A stretch of DNA of 43,900 bases from Candidatus Gastranaerophilales bacterium (GTDB taxonomy: Bacteria; Cyanobacteriota; Vampirovibrionia; Gastranaerophilales; Gastranaerophilaceae), in NCBI GenBank assembly GCA_944325815.1, contig CALVBV010000003.1, positions 1 to 43,900 on the forward strand, read 5' to 3'. Of the stretch, positions 1-7,988 are shown in pieces. The notes below the pieces were generated by a model. It was not told the origin of the DNA and did not search any database. It saw only the letters and a program-made list of their open reading frames with translations. Both the position numbers and the translations under genes were made by a program. The first letter of the stretch is position 1, and each line of letters begins with the position of its first letter.

Positions 1-1283
1 TAATAAAGCGATTTGTTGAGATTCGCAAGCCTCCTTGTTGCAGTTTTTTTGCGTGTTTCTTCATTATCCGAGTTAGATAATGATTTAGCAAAGGCCTCAA
101 AATCTTTTGCAGTAATCTCCCATCTTCCGGTTTGAGGATTCTTTGCGCAGACAAGGTCTTTATATGCAGAATCTTTACTATAGCATTGCCCTTCTAAGTA
201 TGCCAAATCCTGCCCTACAACAATAATTCTTGAGCAGCCTAAAATCCTTGCTGAATTTATTGCTGTATATGAAACTGTCCCCTTTGACCAATATTCTTCC
301 GCACTTTCTCCGATTATGTCAGCCCAATACAAGTTTATAGGCATATTGGCAGATATATGGGAATAAATATTTTTAAATTTAAATTTCCTCAAGACCGGAT
401 GAGAGTAAGGTTCTGTAATAAGATTTACTTCAGATAAATCCAGCCCCTCAATCTGTTTTGAAGAATCATAAGATTCTATCAAACAGAGAAAGTCCGGAGT
501 AATATTATGCTTTGCAAGCGTTTTCATTGCAGTACCCACCACAAAAAGAACAAATTTATTCCGATTTTGCTTAATTATTTCAATATCCCTGTCCAAAGTC
601 GGTCCTGCAGACACCACAACGGCAGTTCTTCCTTTATAAATATCTTTAATTGATTCCAATGGCGGTTCTTGTACAAGTTCGGGCAGATTTTCCGCTAAAT
701 ACAGAAGAAGCGGATAGAATTTCTGTTTTGTATATTTTAAATCCAAAATATACGAACCTATCATTCTGTGCAGTTTTTCTACAAATTCCCCGAATCCTGC
801 ACCGCAGAGTTCACGGTATGAATTTGTAATAAGAAGGTATGGAGAATTTTTTGTATTGGATTTTTTATAGATATATTCTCCGGCTTTATCTATATCAGAG
901 GCAATAAAAACATTTTCCTTCTGAATATCACAAGAAAAATCAACAAGACTAAACGCAATTTTTAGAATATTCAAATCCGGTTCATATAGAATAACCGTAC
1001 CCGCAGAGCCTACAGATACTGTCTGAAAAAGGTAGCCTAACCCCATTCCGTAAATTATATGTATCGAAACAGGAGTATTTTCTGTACGTGCAAATATTTC
1101 TTTAGCTTCTCCAAGCGGATTTTCTTTATGATGAAGATATTTGCCCTTATATATAAAATTATAAAAACCGTTCTCTTTCACAAGCTGCGGGACATCCGTC
1201 ACAATGTAATCCCGTAGTCTTTGAGCAAGTTCACTATCTTTAGCCGCAAGCGCGTTGATATTTTTTTCAAAAAGATTATTCAT
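1..1283 (-). CDS. Maf-type motility accessory factor (DUF115/MptE-like), 3' part cut by window edge
   Basis: The minus strand reads open from an ATG at 1283 to the window edge (about 427 codons), so the C-terminus is missing. The start is supported by an AAAGGG ribosome site six bases upstream. The protein begins MNNLFEKNINALAAK. Its middle carries the VVVSAGPTLDRD segment, which matches the glycine-rich G-P-S/T-L-D nucleotide-binding motif of the DUF115/MAF_flag10 family. It is followed by TPDFLCLIESYD and a YTAINSARILGCSRIIVVGQDLAY segment in which the GQDLA core is typical of the family. Family members transfer nonulosonic (pseudaminic/legionaminic-type) sugars to flagellin Ser/Thr residues in the cytoplasm. 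Two flagellin genes lie at the other end of this window, which fits that role, though they are 40 kb away. The gene follows rlmN on the same strand across a repeat-rich 106-bp spacer. Exact donor sugar cannot be told. Confidence 0.82.
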   Translation of the reverse strand, partial: MNNLFEKNINALAAKDSELAQRLRDYIVTDVPQLVKENGFYNFIYKGKYLHHKENPLGEAKEIFARTENTPVSIHIIYGMGLGYLFQTVSVGSAGTVILYEPDLNILKIAFSLVDFSCDIQKENVFIASDIDKAGEYIYKKSNTKNSPYLLITNSYRELCGAGFGEFVEKLHRMIGSYILDLKYTKQKFYPLLLYLAENLPELVQEPPLESIKDIYKGRTAVVVSAGPTLDRDIEIIKQNRNKFVLFVVGTAMKTLAKHNITPDFLCLIESYDSSKQIEGLDLSEVNLITEPYSHPVLRKFKFKNIYSHISANMPINLYWADIIGESAEEYWSKGTVSYTAINSARILGCSRIIVVGQDLAYLEGQCYSKDSAYKDLVCAKNPQTGRWEITAKDFEAFAKSLSNSDNEETRKKTATRRLANLNKSLY

Positions 1284-1352
1284 ATCTGCCCTTTCTTAAC
1301 TCTGAGCATTTAGCCTTCAATTTATTCCCCTCATATTTAGTCCTTCACTTTA

Positions 1353-1400
1353 CCCCTTTTTTATTTACCCCTTTACCCCTTTACCCCTTTTATTTACCCC
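1353..1400 (-). repeat. GGGGTAAA tandem repeat at the 3' end of rlmN (putative G-quadruplex)
   Basis: On the + strand there are five perfect CCCC tracts at 1353-1356, 1368-1371, 1376-1379, 1384-1387 and 1397-1400. The middle units have an exact 8-base period (TTTACCCC). In the sense direction of rlmN these are GGGG tracts separated by TAAA-type linkers, which meets the usual four-tract rule for an intramolecular G-quadruplex. The first tract lies in the last codons of rlmN. Decayed units (another CCCC at 1327-1330) continue toward the maf start. Related arrays occur at 26371 and 32235. Confidence 0.8.
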
Positions 1401-2406
1401 TGCCTCTAAGTTGTCCGCAGGCAGCATCTATATCAGCCCCGCGCTCTAATCTGACCGTAACTTTCTTGCCGGAATGTTCAAGTAAATACTTGAATTTCAT
1501 AATATCAGAGTTTGCTGGCTTTTTAAAATCATTTTCAACTACGGAGTTATAAGGAATCAAATTTATATTACACTTTATATCCTTTAAAAAATATGCAAGC
1601 TCTTTTGCAACCTGCGGTGTATCATTGAACCCGTGAATTAAAATATATTCAATTGTTATTCTTCTTCCTGTTTTGTTAATGTAATCCAAAAGTGCTTTTT
1701 TCAAATCATTTAGCGGATATTTATTTTCTATAGGCATAATCTGTTTCCTCAAATCATGCCCTGGTGCGTGCAGAGATATTGCAAGAGTAGACTGCAAATC
1801 CATCTCCGCGAGCCTGTTTATACCCGGTATAATTCCGCTTGTAGAAATTGTTATTCTTCTTGCGCCAATTTGGAAATCATTATTAAAAATCTCCAGAGCT
1901 TTAAGAACATTATCAAGGTTTAATAAAGGTTCGCCCTGCCCCATAAATACTATATTTGTAACTTTAAGCCCGGTGTCTCTTTGAATAGTTAAGACTTGTT
2001 CTATAATTTCTTTGTAATTAAGATTTCTTCTAAATCCGCCCTTGCCTGTTGCACAAAATGAACAATTTACAGCGCATCCAACCTGCGAGCTTACACATGC
2101 TGTAAGGTTTGCACGGTTGTCAAACCTCATAAGCACAGTCTCTACACATTCACCGTCAGGATATTCAACGAGATACTTTATAGTGCCGTCTTTGCTTACC
2201 TGTTTTACTTTTATCTTTGTATCAGTAACAGCGGCTATACTTTTTAACTGTTCCCTAAAATCCTTGGAAAGATTTGTCATTTCATCTATTGAAGAAACCG
2301 ATTTTGCATAAATCCAGTTATGAATCTGCTTTGCTCTGAACCTGGTTGCACCAAGCTCAGACATTAAATTTTCAAGTTCTTCTAACGTTAGTCCTGCAAG
2401 TATCAT
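1390..2406 (-). CDS. rlmN: 23S rRNA (adenine-2503-C2) methyltransferase RlmN
   Basis: Radical-SAM methylase of 338 residues, the normal family length, that methylates C2 of A2503 in 23S rRNA (and A37 of some tRNAs in Proteobacteria). The [4Fe-4S]/SAM cysteines are in CAVNCSFC: C111, C115 and C118. C104 lies seven residues before C111, as in the E. coli enzyme, and C330 in GADIDAACGQLRG corresponds to the methyl-carrying cysteine near the C-terminus. Both catalytic thiols are therefore present. The ATG overlaps the TGA of the upstream YkgJ-type gene by four bases (ATGA), so the two are probably translationally coupled. A G-rich octamer repeat begins inside the last codons and runs past the stop. 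Confidence 0.97.
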   Translation of the reverse strand: MILAGLTLEELENLMSELGATRFRAKQIHNWIYAKSVSSIDEMTNLSKDFREQLKSIAAVTDTKIKVKQVSKDGTIKYLVEYPDGECVETVLMRFDNRANLTACVSSQVGCAVNCSFCATGKGGFRRNLNYKEIIEQVLTIQRDTGLKVTNIVFMGQGEPLLNLDNVLKALEIFNNDFQIGARRITISTSGIIPGINRLAEMDLQSTLAISLHAPGHDLRKQIMPIENKYPLNDLKKALLDYINKTGRRITIEYILIHGFNDTPQVAKELAYFLKDIKCNINLIPYNSVVENDFKKPANSDIMKFKYLLEHSGKKVTVRLERGADIDAACGQLRGRGK

Positions 2407-3140
2407 TGTAATTTATCCTTATAAAATTCAATGATATCAACTTTTGCCTTTAACAAAAGTGCCTGATGGGCAACTTCATCTTTCCACGCATTAAATGCAC
2501 AGGAAGCCGGAAGCAGCTTGAGCGGATTATGCGGGAAATTTTTGCATATATCGGGTCTGTTTTCGTAATCAGAGCATAAATTTCCTTTTAACTTCGGGCA
2601 ATAGTAATAATAAACCTTTTCATCCCCCATAGTATTGTTCAGGAGTTCAAAAAATTCAGGATTAGCTTTTTTAGCGTCCTCATCCGTTTCGTATGGAACA
2701 AATACTGAGACAAAATCTTTAGAAAATTTATCCCCTCTCATAGCTCTCTGTTTAAGCTGAGCGTAAGAAAACTCGCTTGTTGCAAGCTTGCAGCAGGAGG
2801 CGCAATTATTGCAGGTATAATTTGATTTTTTGTCCAGAATATTTTTATGAATAGTTTTTAGTTTCTGCCTGTAATCTCCTGCAAGAAAGCTTAATATTTT
2901 AATCTGCCAGTCTCTGTATTCACAATTTGGAGGATATGGAGTAAAGACATCTTTTTTCTCTATTTTGCAGTCTTTAACCGGACATTTAGCACAGGGATTT
3001 TCCGGTTTAAATTTATTGACCTCTGCTCTTATGCTTTCAGCCGCTTCAATAAAAATGCGTTCATAATTATTCTTTAAATCATCAAACTGTTCTTTTAAAG
3101 GTTTTATTTCTTCTGCAGACTTACTAAAAAAATTATCCAT
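2403..3140 (-). CDS. YkgJ-family cysteine-cluster protein (putative Zn/Fe-binding)
   Basis: The frame is open up to 3257, but that extension is hydrophobic and overlaps the divergent superoxide reductase gene, so the start is placed at the internal ATG at 3140 (MDNFFSKSAEEIK), giving 245 residues. The core matches the YkgJ/UPF0153 cysteine cluster: CNNCASCCKLATSEFS, then C-P-K-L...C-S-D-Y-E-N-R-P-D-I-C-K-N-F-P. These are the eight or so conserved cysteines thought to bind zinc or an iron-sulfur centre. A second cysteine-rich patch (NPCAKCPVKDCKIEK) lies nearer the N-terminus, as in some longer clostridial homologues. Its biochemical role is not established. It is followed by rlmN with a 4-base overlap. 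The ribosome site before 3140 is weak. Confidence 0.8.
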   Translation of the reverse strand: MDNFFSKSAEEIKPLKEQFDDLKNNYERIFIEAAESIRAEVNKFKPENPCAKCPVKDCKIEKKDVFTPYPPNCEYRDWQIKILSFLAGDYRQKLKTIHKNILDKKSNYTCNNCASCCKLATSEFSYAQLKQRAMRGDKFSKDFVSVFVPYETDEDAKKANPEFFELLNNTMGDEKVYYYYCPKLKGNLCSDYENRPDICKNFPHNPLKLLPASCAFNAWKDEVAHQALLLKAKVDIIEFYKDKLQ

Positions 3141-3228
3141 ACACCAGATAATATCACAAATAGCCAAGCTCGGCAATGCGCATAAGATATAAAAAGTTAA
3201 AATGGATGAGTATAAGAAAGGATATGTT

Positions 3229-3621
3229 ATGTCAACAGAGAAATTACAACTATACAAATGTGAAGTATGCGGTAACCTTGTTCAAGTCATATTATCCGGA
3301 ACCGGGGAACTTGTCTGCTGCGGTCAGCCGATGAAATTGCTCGATATTCAGCATGATACAAGCGAGATGGGCGAAAAGCACGCCCCTAAGATTGTTTTTA
3401 GAGAAAACGAAAAATGGGTTGAAGTTAAAAATCATCCAATGACAATGGAACATTATATTCAATTTATTGAAGTATACAAAAAAGACAAATCAGAACTTCA
3501 CTTAAAATACCTTAAGCCGAATGACACCGCAGAATTTAATATTACAGGTCTTGATGACGATATTGACGCCATAGAAAATTGCAATATTCATGGTCTGTGG
3601 GGGGAGGATAAACATGATTAG
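3229..3621 (+). CDS. dfx: Desulfoferrodoxin (two-iron superoxide reductase)
   Basis: Cytoplasmic enzyme that reduces superoxide to hydrogen peroxide in anaerobes without making O2. The start at 3229 (MSTEKLQLYKC) follows an AGAAAGGA site at normal spacing; an upstream in-frame ATG at 3202 has no such site. Of 130 residues, the N-terminal desulforedoxin-like domain has C11, C14, C30 and C31, the rubredoxin-type Fe(Cys)4 centre. The catalytic neelaredoxin-like domain has the EKH motif (E49, K50, H51), H69, H75, C118 and H121, the His4-Cys square-pyramidal iron site. All ligands are present, so it should be active. The gene overlaps the ferritin gene by eight bases, pairing superoxide removal with iron storage. 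The natural electron donor (rubredoxin) is not in the window. Confidence 0.95.
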   Translation: MSTEKLQLYKCEVCGNLVQVILSGTGELVCCGQPMKLLDIQHDTSEMGEKHAPKIVFRENEKWVEVKNHPMTMEHYIQFIEVYKKDKSELHLKYLKPNDTAEFNITGLDDDIDAIENCNIHGLWGEDKHD

Positions 3622-4102
3622 TAGTGCTATTAATAATATTATTAATGAACAAATAAATAAAGAGTTTTATTCAGGCTATTTGTATTTATCAATGTCTGCA
3701 CATCTTAGAGAACTTGGATTATTTGGCTTTGCACACTGGACTAAAATGCAGGCCAAAGAAGAAGTCGAGCATGGACTTAAACTCTTTGATTATCTGATTG
3801 AAAGAAACAGTTTTGTAACTTTAAAACAGATTAAAACTCCTGAATTCGAGTTTAATGGTATACTGTCAATTTTTAACCATATTTATGAACATGAAAAAAG
3901 TATAACCGCATCCGTTATGCAGATAGCAAAAGCTGCGGAAGAAGAGTGTGACAGAACAACTCTTTCATTTATTGACTGGTTTATAAATGAACAGATTGAA
4001 GAAGAGCAGAATGTAAAGGATATAATAAAACGTCTGGAACTTTTTGGCGATAACCATGCTTCTCTATTCCTTATGGACAAAGAGTTAGGCGAACGTAACT
4101 AG
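3614..4102 (+). CDS. ftnA: Non-haem bacterial ferritin (FtnA type)
   Basis: Iron-storage protein that forms a 24-subunit shell and oxidises Fe(II) at a di-iron centre. The start at 3614 (MISSAINN) is set by a very strong GGGGGAGG site inside the end of dfx; the ATG at 3590 would lack one. The 162-residue protein keeps every E. coli FtnA metal ligand at the same number: E17, E50, H53, E94, Q127 and E130, plus Y24. The third-iron-site glutamates E126/E129 region is also acidic. It is co-transcribed and probably translationally coupled with superoxide reductase, giving an oxidative-stress operon in which the ferritin would capture iron and consume the peroxide made. A clean terminator follows at 4104. 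Confidence 0.95.
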   Translation: MISSAINNIINEQINKEFYSGYLYLSMSAHLRELGLFGFAHWTKMQAKEEVEHGLKLFDYLIERNSFVTLKQIKTPEFEFNGILSIFNHIYEHEKSITASVMQIAKAAEEECDRTTLSFIDWFINEQIEEEQNVKDIIKRLELFGDNHASLFLMDKELGERN

Positions 4103-4103
4103 T

Positions 4104-4129
4104 AAAAAAGGACTAATTAGTCCTTTTTT
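4104..4129 (+). terminator. Intrinsic terminator of dfx-ftnA
   Basis: Self-complementary AAAAAAGGACTA / TAGTCCTTTTTT arms around a short AT centre, ending in a T run, start two bases after the ferritin stop. The region 4130-4276 holds only AT-rich sequence, presumably the promoter of the next operon. Confidence 0.9.
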
Positions 4130-4276
4130 CTTGTTTTTTATTTTTGTTTTTGGTAAATTAAATTGTGTGTGGAGTATTTTTTTATTTTTGTAAAAAAATG
4201 TAAAATTCATGCTTAAATACTAGCAAAAATTTATATTTTCCAGACTTTTAATATATAGGTACCAGATGGGGTTCGT

Positions 4277-5353
4277 ATGATTAAAGCAGTAAGATTAACA
4301 GATAATACTAATTTTGGCGCGAAATCAGAAGCTAAAAAAGAGAATGATAACGAGTCAAAAATATTGCCTAATACTTTAAGGACGCGTATAGCACAAAAGA
4401 TAGACAAAACCCAGAGTGCGTTTACGGAGTATCCGATAAAAGGCCTGAGAGGAGATGTAAACTCTGATTTTTACGAATTTTTATCGATGGGAATAATTCC
4501 GTATCTTGCAGGCAGTGCAATGTTTATGGCAATGTTTAATCTGGTAACCAAACATCTTAATTTAAAATCCCAAAAACTTGCTGTTAATGGGAAGAAAATG
4601 GCGCTTGGCGTTATTTTATATGGTTTATTCAAAACATTATCAGCCGATTTAGTAACCCGTCCCGTTTACTGGGGAACCGGAGTTGATATAGAACTTCCTT
4701 ATACAAATGTAAGTTATCCGCTTCCTACGCAGCCGGGTAAAGACGCTAATATCTATCCTTTAAGACAGCAGAGAAAAGTTTATGACAGCAGAGAGTTCTT
4801 TAGAAAAGATTTACTCCAAAAGGATCCGGATTACGGCGTAAAATACTACGATAAAATAGCAAAAAAAATAGGTCTGGGAGATGATTTAAATGATTCTGTC
4901 ACAGAAACAACTCCTATAATTCAAAGTATTGTTTCTACGACCAAAACCGCAAAATCTCTTTCAACTTATGCTTGGGCAGGCCTTGGCGTCGGACTCGCGG
5001 CACAGGATGCCTGGATAGATTTATTTGATGCAATATCAAACAGAAAGCGCCATATTGCAAAACCTGGAGAAGGATTTTTTACTAAAATGGGTGCAAGAAT
5101 GAAAAATGCCGGAACTAATTTTGTAGATATTTCAAAAACATTTGGGAAATCTTTTGTAAAATCTTTTAAAACACTCTGGACAGGAGAAAAAGGCACATCC
5201 GGCTTTATGAAACATGCGGGCAAAGCCTGGATGATTTTAACAGCTCTGCTTACAATAGGAAGTACTGCAAATGTTATTTATAAGGCTAGACACATGGGAA
5301 AACTGGCAAACAAAGACCTCATAGATGATAATAAAGAAAGTACGGTGATTTAG
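4277..5353 (+). CDS. Orphan membrane protein with N-terminal NFGAK tag
   Basis: I do not recognise a family. The 358-residue protein starts MIKAVRLTDNTNFGAKSEAK after a GGGG ribosome site at 4267-4270. The Asn-Phe-Gly-Ala-Lys stretch (residues 12-16) resembles the tags of three other proteins in this window. About 50 polar residues follow. Hydrophobic segments then lie around residues 75-95 (IIPYLAGSAMFMAMF), 112-125 (MALGVILYGLFKT), 230-250 (TYAWAGLGVGLAAQ) and 325-340 (WMILTALLTIGSTANVIY), so it is probably an integral or membrane-associated protein. It is the first gene of a three-gene run that ends with a GlgE-like GH13 enzyme; its stop is one base before the next ATG. No signal peptide precedes the tag. 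Confidence 0.8.
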   Translation: MIKAVRLTDNTNFGAKSEAKKENDNESKILPNTLRTRIAQKIDKTQSAFTEYPIKGLRGDVNSDFYEFLSMGIIPYLAGSAMFMAMFNLVTKHLNLKSQKLAVNGKKMALGVILYGLFKTLSADLVTRPVYWGTGVDIELPYTNVSYPLPTQPGKDANIYPLRQQRKVYDSREFFRKDLLQKDPDYGVKYYDKIAKKIGLGDDLNDSVTETTPIIQSIVSTTKTAKSLSTYAWAGLGVGLAAQDAWIDLFDAISNRKRHIAKPGEGFFTKMGARMKNAGTNFVDISKTFGKSFVKSFKTLWTGEKGTSGFMKHAGKAWMILTALLTIGSTANVIYKARHMGKLANKDLIDDNKESTVI

Positions 5354-5354
5354 T

Positions 5355-7988
5355 ATGACATCAATTAATCCGATACAACCCAATACTGATACTACTAAGT
5401 CTCATAGAACACACAGACCCTACCGTGAGGCAGAAGGTCTTATTAAAACCTCTGACAATATAAAACCTCTTCCGGGAGAAGGGCACCTTGTACACGATTC
5501 TTTATTAACAGTTCCAAAATATTTCTTAAAAGACATTGCTTATGACATCAAGGCTATAAAAGACGGATTCAGCGGAAACGCTAATGACCACCAGAGCGGA
5601 AGACTAAATGATGTAGGTCTTAAGCTTGGCGGTATCGGAATTGCTACAATGCTTGCTGCAAGGACAAGCAATCCTATGGCAAGAGTTATGGAATACGCAG
5701 GTCTCGGTGCTTTCCTTGCTACAATGTCACTTTACCCGAAAGTTGCTATTAATACTCCATCAAGATTATATCAGGGCTTTAATATAGGCAAGGAATATAT
5801 TGATGATCAGGGGCGTAAAAAATCTGTATTACAAGACCCGAACTATATTCCGTTTGATTTATACAGAGGCGAATATCCAGGAGAAGATTTAGATGTAATC
5901 GGCGACAGACTCGGTATACCGAGAGGTGTAGAAAACAGGCACGACCTTATAAAAGAGCAGATGAGAAAAATCGGTATCCAGAATAATACATTATGGATGC
6001 TGACAGCCGGAGTTGTTCCGGTATTTACTGCTCTTATCTGCTGCGGTTTAGAAAAAATTATCGGCCCCTGGATAGAAACTGCCAGAAATTCCAGATATAA
6101 TACAAGAATATCTAAAGCACTTCAAAGAACCCAAAATATGAATATTACGACAGAAGAGATCGGAAATACCAAACTGAGCAAAAATGTTTCAAGGATTCTG
6201 TCTAACTATAAAAATCAAGAACTTCCCAAAGCAGAGTTTGATAATCTTGTAAGCTTGTTTACCCGGAACCTTGACGAAAATACCTCGGAAGGTGTTAAAC
6301 AGGATTTGGCAAAAATTCTGGGGATGGAAAAACGCGGTGTAAAATCATTTGTAACAGACGAAAACACTGCAGAAAGTATTATTAATACAGTAAGAAACAG
6401 TCTGCAGAATAGCAATAAGACTTCCCTTGAAAAAGTTTTCATACCATCTCAGGATGAAATTAATAATATTCTTAAAAAGTTTGATTCTAAAGAATTAACA
6501 GAAGAAGAGCTCTTGAAATTCAAATCAGAGCTTAAAGAACTTTTTGATACTAAAATTTCCAAAGAAAACGGGCTTTCTAAAGAATTTTTGAACGGATATA
6601 AAAATAAAATTATTGAAAATATTTCTAAAACAATACAAAAAACGCCGTCAAGCTACGTATCTGAGGCTAACATAAAAGAGATTACTGATTTTGCAAAAAT
6701 TATCAGCGTATTCAAAGAAAATGACAAGATTTTAGATAAATGTAAATCCTTCAAATTTGAACACGCGCCGGAGACGATTATTGCACGTTCATACAGTGCA
6801 AGGTTTGAAAGAGCATTACTTGACGGTCTAGGTATCAAGTATAAAGATTTGAAACTAATGAGAGAATCCGAAAAAGCTACGCAGGAAATTCTTGACAAAA
6901 AGCTTACGGAACTTGCAAACAACCCTGCAAAATATGAAGAAGTTGTCTCTAAGCTCGGTAAAATTATGTCAGATATGGAAGTCAAGCTTAACGGTAAAGC
7001 TGCAGATAAATCCCATATTGTTGATTTAATGAATGCAATAGAAAATAACTACAACAACACTGCTAAACTTCTTGATGAAACAGGCAAAGGCAAATTCTCA
7101 AATACTATTAACCATCTTGTAAAAGAAGATGTTTCAACACTTTCAAATTATGTAAGTTCAAGACAGGAATTATTTGATATTCTTGACGGAGTCAAAGAAA
7201 ATAAATTTGCAGATATAGAAAGCAAATATTGGTCAGAAGAGTTTGGAGAAAAAGGCAGACTTGAGTTTGCAAGAGAAAATGCTAAAGGCGTCGGCTCTTC
7301 TAAAAATTATACCCTTTCAAGAATTGTAGAAAGATATCAGGGTGCAAATAATTCATTCAACAGAATTTTGCACACGATGGATTTATACAAGAGACCGGAA
7401 CCAACTTCTGCTTATGATAAAGAAATTCTTCAAAAAGGTAAAGAGGCAATGCTCAATGCAACATCTTCCGACCATACATTGAAGCTTAATACAATAAATA
7501 ATCCGGACTTCTACAAAGATGTTATGAACACAATCTGGGGTGCAGAAGAAGGCAGCTATCCGCAAAGTACCAAAGGAAGAGGAAGAATTACAGAATCTAC
7601 TAAAAATGCCCTGAAACGTTATGACAGTATAGAAGCCGGAAATATACTGACAAGATTCCAGCAGTATATTAACAGGTTCAGAAACATTATAGGTAACAAT
7701 AATATAGATTTTACAAAACCGGAACATCTTCTTGATACTTCCGCATTAAAGAACTATACAAAAGAATCAAAAACAAGAATGTCAATGTTCAACCTTGTTT
7801 CACAAACTCCGGTAGACTTTGTAAAACAAGCTTCTGACAGAAGATATACAAACCATAAGTGGGCCAGACTTGCCGGAATAATCGGAGGTGTTGTACTCGG
7901 CGGAACAATTCTTGCTCAGTTAGGATTCGGAAAAATAAGAAATCCCCACAATATAAAAAAGCAGGTGAGCGATGATGCAAATAAGTAA
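5355..7988 (+). CDS. Large orphan helical protein with flanking membrane segments
   Basis: 877 residues, family not recognised. The N-terminus is hydrophilic (MTSINPIQPNTDTTK) and lacks the Asn-Phe tag. Hydrophobic stretches occur around residues 93-130 (GGIGIATMLAA; GLGAFLATMSLY), 215-235 (WMLTAGVVPVFTALICC) and 838-865 (LAGIIGGVVLGGTILAQLGF). Between them lies about 550 residues of charged, Lys/Glu/Asn-rich helical sequence without an obvious enzyme motif. The layout (short membrane region, long soluble helical body, C-terminal membrane anchor with a Lys/Arg tail) suggests a scaffold or tether at the inner membrane, but this is inference. It is one base downstream of the preceding orphan and overlaps the following GH13 gene by about 14 bases, so the three products probably work together. 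Confidence 0.78.
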   Translation: MTSINPIQPNTDTTKSHRTHRPYREAEGLIKTSDNIKPLPGEGHLVHDSLLTVPKYFLKDIAYDIKAIKDGFSGNANDHQSGRLNDVGLKLGGIGIATMLAARTSNPMARVMEYAGLGAFLATMSLYPKVAINTPSRLYQGFNIGKEYIDDQGRKKSVLQDPNYIPFDLYRGEYPGEDLDVIGDRLGIPRGVENRHDLIKEQMRKIGIQNNTLWMLTAGVVPVFTALICCGLEKIIGPWIETARNSRYNTRISKALQRTQNMNITTEEIGNTKLSKNVSRILSNYKNQELPKAEFDNLVSLFTRNLDENTSEGVKQDLAKILGMEKRGVKSFVTDENTAESIINTVRNSLQNSNKTSLEKVFIPSQDEINNILKKFDSKELTEEELLKFKSELKELFDTKISKENGLSKEFLNGYKNKIIENISKTIQKTPSSYVSEANIKEITDFAKIISVFKENDKILDKCKSFKFEHAPETIIARSYSARFERALLDGLGIKYKDLKLMRESEKATQEILDKKLTELANNPAKYEEVVSKLGKIMSDMEVKLNGKAADKSHIVDLMNAIENNYNNTAKLLDETGKGKFSNTINHLVKEDVSTLSNYVSSRQELFDILDGVKENKFADIESKYWSEEFGEKGRLEFARENAKGVGSSKNYTLSRIVERYQGANNSFNRILHTMDLYKRPEPTSAYDKEILQKGKEAMLNATSSDHTLKLNTINNPDFYKDVMNTIWGAEEGSYPQSTKGRGRITESTKNALKRYDSIEAGNILTRFQQYINRFRNIIGNNNIDFTKPEHLLDTSALKNYTKESKTRMSMFNLVSQTPVDFVKQASDRRYTNHKWARLAGIIGGVVLGGTILAQLGFGKIRNPHNIKKQVSDDANK

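Noticed and set aside
1327-1400. CRISPR array
   Set aside because: The repeat unit is eight bases with no unique spacers and no cas genes nearby.
3141-3257. Upstream start of the YkgJ-type protein
   Set aside because: The extension overlaps the divergent superoxide reductase gene and adds a hydrophobic stretch not seen in the family.
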